Origin: Actinomycetota bacterium
Lineage (GTDB): Bacteria; Actinomycetota; CALGFH01
Reading direction: 5' to 3'
NCBI GenBank assembly: GCA_036280995.1
Contig: DASUPQ010000161.1
Location: 1-38,173 of the forward strand
Length of the DNA stretch: 38,173 nucleotides
Under the pieces are notes generated by a model, which was given only the letters and a program-made list of their open reading frames with translations, was not told the origin of the DNA and searched no databases. Below, in pieces: positions 34,365-38,173 of this stretch; the first letter of the stretch is position 1, and every line of letters starts with the position of its first letter. Position numbers and translations under genes: made by a program.

Positions 34365-35426
34365 CTAATAGGTGAGGGCGACCTTGACCGCGTCCAGGGG
34401 ATGCTCGTCGATCCAGCGGTAGGCGTCCGGGGCCTGCGCGAACGGGAACCGGCGGGCGAGCAGGCCGTCCACCGAGACCCGGTCGGTGTAGAGCAGCCGG
34501 GTGGCGGTGTCCATCACCCGGCGCCGGTTCCACAGAGGGGCGTGCCGGTCCGGCGCCCCCCAGGCGCCGATGGAGGCGAGCAGCGTCAGCCGGTTGTGGT
34601 GGAACTCCTCACCAAGGCGCACGTTGCCGGCGCCGCCCTGGTAGAACCCGGCCGCCACCACCGTCGCCCCCAGCCCGGCCGCCTGCAGGGCGCCCTGCAG
34701 GCCCCGGTCGCTGCCGGAGACCTCGATGGCCACGTCGACGCCCTGCCCCATGTTCAGCTCGCGGATCTGGAGCCCGGCGGCCTTGCCGTCGCCCGGGTCG
34801 AGCACGTGGCTGGCCCCAAGCCCGAGAGCCAGCTTGCGGCGGACCGGGTCGGGGTCGAGCGCGAACACGTTCTGGATCCCCTCGAGCCGGCACATCTGCA
34901 CGGTCAGCAGGCCGATGGCGCCGAGCCCGTGGACGCTGACCGCGTCCCCGAGCTTCATCTCGGCGTCGTGGACGGCCTGCAGGGCGACCGCGGCCAGGCT
35001 GATGAACAGGGCCCGCTCGGGGCGCTCGGCGCTCGGCAGCCGCACCAGCGGGTAGGTGGCCCGCAGGGACGCGGCCACGTCCAGCACCGTCTCCTCCTGG
35101 TGGGGGGTGCCGGTGTGGACCAGATCCCCGACCGCGACCTCGGTGACGTCGGGGGCGAGCTCGGTGACCTCCCCCACCATCTCGTAGCCGAGCGTCACCG
35201 GGTAGGCGGCGGCGCTGCCGGCCGGCGGCTCCACGAAGGCCCGCAGGCCCCGGTCGAAGACCTTGTCGGTGAAGGCGGAGGTGCCGCGGTACAGGCTGAG
35301 CTCGGTCCCGTGGCTGATGCCGCTGAGCAGGGCCCGCAGCCGGATCTCGCCCGGGCGCAGGTCGCGGGTCGGCTGGTCGGAGAGGCGCAGCGTGCGGGGG
35401 CCGTCGAGCACGAGAGTGCGGGGCAT
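34365..35426 (-). CDS. Zinc-type medium-chain alcohol dehydrogenase
   Basis: A 353-residue medium-chain dehydrogenase/reductase. The N-terminal catalytic domain has HGTELSLYRG and LGYEMVGEVTELAP. The Rossmann motif is VHGLGAIGLLTVQMC near residue 165, followed by LDPDPVRR. The usual Cys-x-Asn first zinc ligand is absent (SGISHGTEL) and no structural zinc Cys cluster is seen, so it belongs to a bacterial subgroup of sugar/polyol or bacteriochlorophyllide-like dehydrogenases. It is divergent from the sugar isomerase gene, which suggests a shared carbohydrate pathway. AAGGAG lies 12 bases before the ATG. Confidence 0.87.
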   Translation of the reverse strand: MPRTLVLDGPRTLRLSDQPTRDLRPGEIRLRALLSGISHGTELSLYRGTSAFTDKVFDRGLRAFVEPPAGSAAAYPVTLGYEMVGEVTELAPDVTEVAVGDLVHTGTPHQEETVLDVAASLRATYPLVRLPSAERPERALFISLAAVALQAVHDAEMKLGDAVSVHGLGAIGLLTVQMCRLEGIQNVFALDPDPVRRKLALGLGASHVLDPGDGKAAGLQIRELNMGQGVDVAIEVSGSDRGLQGALQAAGLGATVVAAGFYQGGAGNVRLGEEFHHNRLTLLASIGAWGAPDRHAPLWNRRRVMDTATRLLYTDRVSVDGLLARRFPFAQAPDAYRWIDEHPLDAVKVALTY

Positions 35427-35493
35427 CGAAGTGGTGGCTCCTTGTCGAGGAACTATGCTTGCTCAGCCTACGTCTTGAGGGGAGTCATTGAGC

Positions 35494-36306
35494 ATGAAGC
35501 TGTCCTGCCAGGAGCAACTGCTGCCGGGCGCCGGCCTGGAGGAGAAGTGGGCGTTCGCCGCCGAGGCGGGCTTCGAGGGCATCGAGCTGCGGGCCAGGGG
35601 CGACGGCCATTTCGCCTCCCGGCTGCCCGAGCTGCGGGCCGCCGCCCGGGCCGGGGTGGTGATGGCCACCGTCTGCCCGGAGACCGACCACTTCATCGGC
35701 GACTTCGACGCCGACCGGCGCCGCGACGCCGTCGAGCAGCTGCGCTCCCAGCTCAGCGTCATCGCCGAGCTGGGCGGGGCCGGGGTGCTGACCCCGGCCA
35801 GCTGGGGCATGTTCAGCCTGCGCCTGCCGCCCTTCACCCCGCCCCGGCAGCCCGACGAGGACCACAAGGTGCTGCTGGAGGCGCTGGTCGAGCTGGCCGA
35901 GCACGCCGCCGCCGAGGGGGTGTGGCTGGCCGTGGAGCCGATCAACCGCTACGAGGACTACATGATCAACCGCCTCGACCAGGCGGTCGAGCTCGGCGAG
36001 GAGGTCGAGCGCGCGACCGGGCAGGACTCGGTGCGGGTCTGCGCCGACCTGTTCCACATGAACATCGAGGAGGACGACCTGGCCGCGGCCATCCGGGCCG
36101 CCGGCCCGCGCATCGCCCACGTCCACGTCGACGACACCAACCGGCTCCAGCCCGGCACCGGCCACATGGACTTCGGCAGCGTGTTCGCCGCCCTCCGCGA
36201 CGTCGGCTACGACGACTGGCTCACCTTCGAGTGCCGCCTCCGCGGCGCCCCCGAGGAGGCCCTGCCCGCCTCCACCCGGTTCCTGGCCGGGTTCCTGTCC
36301 GGCTAG
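35494..36306 (+). CDS. Sugar phosphate isomerase/epimerase (xylose isomerase-like TIM barrel)
   Basis: A 270-residue AP-endonuclease-2/xylose-isomerase-type TIM barrel. It has probable metal ligands in LAVEPINRYEDYM, VCADLFHMN, HVHVDDTNR and a final Glu in LTFECRL. Such enzymes isomerise or epimerise ketoses and inosose-like compounds. The ATG at 35494 follows GAGGGGAG at 9 bases; TTG at 35488 is an alternative. Its stop codon overlaps the stop of the convergent Gfo/Idh/MocA gene in the tetranucleotide CTAG. Its dehydrogenase neighbours suggest a polyol or inositol-like route. Confidence 0.9.
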   Translation: MKLSCQEQLLPGAGLEEKWAFAAEAGFEGIELRARGDGHFASRLPELRAAARAGVVMATVCPETDHFIGDFDADRRRDAVEQLRSQLSVIAELGGAGVLTPASWGMFSLRLPPFTPPRQPDEDHKVLLEALVELAEHAAAEGVWLAVEPINRYEDYMINRLDQAVELGEEVERATGQDSVRVCADLFHMNIEEDDLAAAIRAAGPRIAHVHVDDTNRLQPGTGHMDFGSVFAALRDVGYDDWLTFECRLRGAPEEALPASTRFLAGFLSG

Positions 36307-37370
36307 CTCGCGGGGGCCGCCGCGGCGACCTCGACCACCCGGCCCTCGCGGCTGCTGCGGAGGGCGTGCTCGGTGACGGCGACGGTGGCCCGGGCCTCCG
36401 AGGGCGCGACCGGGACCGGGCCCTCGCCGGCGACGGCGGCGGCCATGGCGGCGTAGAAGGCCCCGTAGTCGCCGGGCACGGCCGTCACCCGGGCGTGGAG
36501 CCCGAGGCCGGCGACCTCGGTGGTGAGGGTGCCGTGGCGGTCGGGGGGCTCGGTCCCCCAGCCCGGGTCGCCGGGGCGGGCGCCGGCCCGCAGGGCCGCC
36601 TCCTGGGTGTCCATGCCCCAGGTGACGAACGACCCCCGGTCGCCGTGGACCTCGAAGCGCGGCCCGGGGTGGCGCACCTCCATGGCGGCGTGGAGCAGGA
36701 CCCGCAGCCGCCCGTAGCCGAGCACCAGGTGGACGTAGTCGACCGCCTCGACCCCGGGACGCTGGACGGCCAGGTCGGCCCAGACCGTCGCCGGCATGCC
36801 GAAGAGCTGCAGCGCCTGGTCGATCAGGTGCGGTCCCAGGTCCCAGAGGACGCCCGACCCGGGGACGGCCTCCTCCTTCCAGCCGCCCTTGGGAACGGGG
36901 CGGAAGCGGTCGTAGCGGGAGACGAAGCTGGACACCTCCCCGAGGAGGCCGGCCCCGAGGCAGCGCCGCACGGTGAGGAAGTCGCCGTCCCAGCGCCGGT
37001 TGTGGAACACGCTGAGCCGCCGGTCGGCCGCCTCGGCGAGGGCGATCAGCTCGTCGGCCTCGGCCGTGGACAGGGTGAACGGCTTGTCCACGACCACGTG
37101 CCGCCCGGCCCGCAGGGCGGCCGCGGCCAGCCGGTGGTGGACGGCGTTGGGCGCCGCCACCACCACCAGCTCGACCGCCGGGTCCTCCAGCAGCTCCTCG
37201 GCCGAGGCCACCACCCGCACCCCGGGAAGGTCCCGGCCGGCCTGACCGGCGCGGCTGGTGGCGACCGCGTGCAGGCGCAGGCCGGGCGCGGCCTGGACCA
37301 GCGGCGCATGGAACACCGACCCGCCCAGCCCGTACCCGGCCAGCCCGACCCCGATGGCTTCCGCTCCCAT
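36303..37370 (-). CDS. Gfo/Idh/MocA family NAD(P)-dependent oxidoreductase
   Basis: A 355-residue sugar or cyclitol dehydrogenase-type protein. The N-terminal Rossmann domain has GLAGYGLGGSVFHAPL (residues 9-24). The catalytic lysine is Lys96 in VVVDKPFTL, and the C-terminal domain carries LWDLGPHLIDQAL with the usual Asp-x-x-x-H pair. The ATG has no clear ribosome site. Context: convergent with the TIM-barrel isomerase and downstream of the glycerol-dehydrogenase-type gene on the same strand, 43 bases away with a hairpin between. Confidence 0.9.
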   Translation of the reverse strand: MGAEAIGVGLAGYGLGGSVFHAPLVQAAPGLRLHAVATSRAGQAGRDLPGVRVVASAEELLEDPAVELVVVAAPNAVHHRLAAAALRAGRHVVVDKPFTLSTAEADELIALAEAADRRLSVFHNRRWDGDFLTVRRCLGAGLLGEVSSFVSRYDRFRPVPKGGWKEEAVPGSGVLWDLGPHLIDQALQLFGMPATVWADLAVQRPGVEAVDYVHLVLGYGRLRVLLHAAMEVRHPGPRFEVHGDRGSFVTWGMDTQEAALRAGARPGDPGWGTEPPDRHGTLTTEVAGLGLHARVTAVPGDYGAFYAAMAAAVAGEGPVPVAPSEARATVAVTEHALRSSREGRVVEVAAAAPAS

Positions 37371-37389
37371 CGGGGCATGATCGCACCAG

Positions 37390-37439
37390 TCGACCGGCGG
37401 AGCCGGTCGAAGGCTAATGGCCGTCGGCCGAAGGCCGAC
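37390..37439. repeat. Paired-hairpin intergenic repeat, copy B
   Basis: A perfect hairpin TCGACCGGC-GGA-GCCGGTCGA (37390-37410) is followed by GGCTAATGG, which holds the stop of the glycerol dehydrogenase gene. A second hairpin, GTCGGCC-GAA-GGCCGAC (37423-37439), lies inside that gene's last codons. Hairpin types match copy A in swapped order. Possible terminator. Confidence 0.55.
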
Positions 37440-38173
37440 TCCAAGCCGCCGGCTGCTGGCCCGACTCCTGCTGGTAGGCGCGCGAATAGGCGTCGGCGGC
37501 GACCATGGCGTCGACCACCATCCCGGGCGTGACCGCGAACGGCATGTTGTGGATGGTCTCGCCGGGGGCGGTGGCCGCCTTGGCCACCGTCTCCAGCTCC
37601 TCCCTGCTGACCGTGCCCAGGTCGAGGTCGGCGAAGGTGGTGGGCAGGCCGACGCTCATGCAGAACGACACGAACTCGTTGAACTCTCGGGTCGGCCGGT
37701 CCTCAAGGGCGAACTGGGTCAGGGTGCCGAAGTTGACCTTCTCGCCGTGCATGAAGTGGTGGAGCTGGGGCAGCGCGGTCAGGCCGTTGTGGATGGCGTG
37801 GGCGGCGGCCAGGCCGCCGCTCTCGAACCCCAGCCCCGACAGCAGGGTGTTGGCCTCCACCACCTTCTCCAGGGCAGGGGTGACGACGTGCTGCTGGGCG
37901 GCCTGGCGGGCCGAGAAGCCGTAGTCGATCAGGGTGTCCCAGCACAGCCGGGCCAGGGCCAGCCCGGCCATGGTCGGCAGCCCGCCGGCCATGGTCGACT
38001 TGCGGGCCTCGGCGGTGGCCCGGGCCTCGACCCAGGTGGCCAGGGCGTCGCCCATGCCCGAGACCAGGAACCGGTAGGGGGCGTTGGCGCACATCTCGGT
38101 GTCGACCAGCACCAGGTCGGGGTTGTGGGGGAAGAACACGTACTCCTCGAACACGCCCTCGTCGGTGTAGACG
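37414..38173 (-). CDS. Glycerol dehydrogenase-like iron/zinc alcohol dehydrogenase (partial)
   Basis: The C-terminal two thirds of a family III (GldA-type) alcohol dehydrogenase; the start lies beyond the window edge, and the frame is open to the last base. Visible are FFPHNPDLVLVDTEM, then GMGDALATWVEA with the first metal ligand Asp. The second ligand is His in AAAHAIHNGL and the third is His in MHGEKVNFGTL. The known reaction of the family is NAD-dependent oxidation of glycerol to dihydroxyacetone. With the neighbouring sugar enzymes it suggests polyol use. The last few codons are encoded in a hairpin. Confidence 0.9.
   Translation of the reverse strand, partial: VYTDEGVFEEYVFFPHNPDLVLVDTEMCANAPYRFLVSGMGDALATWVEARATAEARKSTMAGGLPTMAGLALARLCWDTLIDYGFSARQAAQQHVVTPALEKVVEANTLLSGLGFESGGLAAAHAIHNGLTALPQLHHFMHGEKVNFGTLTQFALEDRPTREFNEFVSFCMSVGLPTTFADLDLGTVSREELETVAKAATAPGETIHNMPFAVTPGMVVDAMVAADAYSRAYQQESGQQPAAWSRPSADGH

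Noticed and set aside
1-38173. CRISPR arrays, tRNA genes, insertion sequences or phage genes
   Set aside because: No regularly spaced direct repeats, cloverleaf sequences, transposases or integrases were recognised on either strand.

Overview
The window is very GC-rich (clearly above 70% by eye), densely coding, and uses GTG and TTG starts freely. Many neighbouring genes overlap by GTGA, TTGA or TGATG. With the gene content (PaaZ/PaaABCDE, class F sortase, NB-ARC/TPR cyclase, LtrA, PaaR-type TetR) this points to a soil-type actinobacterium (Actinomycetota). The sequence does not identify the genus. I saw no rRNA, tRNA, CRISPR array, insertion sequence or phage gene.

Layout. 0-5.2 kb: a large cyclase/NB-ARC/TPR signalling protein, a pirin gene that appears frameshifted, and a coupled pair of DoxX and ferritin-like/VIT1 genes. 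5.3-6.6 kb: an alpha/beta hydrolase divergent from an HxlR regulator. 6.7-13.7 kb: a phenylacetate degradation block (TetR, then on the minus strand paaZ, paaA-B-C-D-E and a GNAT gene) with three copies of one palindromic operator. 13.8-17 kb: a large membrane protein with a patatin-type lipase core. 17-22.6 kb, minus strand: a MerR gene under a textbook MerR promoter, an epimerase, the remnant of a heavy-metal P-type ATPase, and four tightly coupled genes (sulfite-oxidase-like enzyme, PLP enzyme, EamA exporter, metallo-beta-lactamase-fold hydrolase). 22.8-26 kb: a lipoprotein made of two related helical domains, a class F sortase and LtrA. 26-29.7 kb: zwf and a TetR gene, divergent from an AMP-forming acyl-CoA ligase across a two-operator promoter region. 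29.8-34.3 kb: a secreted M6 protease, a small lipoprotein and a YihY/BrkB membrane protein. 34.4-38.2 kb: four sugar/polyol-type enzymes (zinc alcohol dehydrogenase, TIM-barrel isomerase, Gfo/Idh/MocA oxidoreductase, partial glycerol dehydrogenase).

How the parts work together. The PaaABCE epoxidase and PaaZ ring-opening enzyme would oxidise phenylacetyl-CoA under PaaR-type control. The CoA ligase (PaaK) and the later beta-oxidation genes are not in the window. The acyl-CoA ligase at 28 kb has its own TetR repressor and is probably a separate aromatic or fatty acid activation step. The four-gene sulfite-oxidase/PLP/exporter/hydrolase operon and the two-domain-lipoprotein/sortase pair are the best candidates for undescribed systems. 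Several genes without a Shine-Dalgarno sequence have a TANNNT hexamer exactly six bases before the start codon, which suggests leaderless transcripts.
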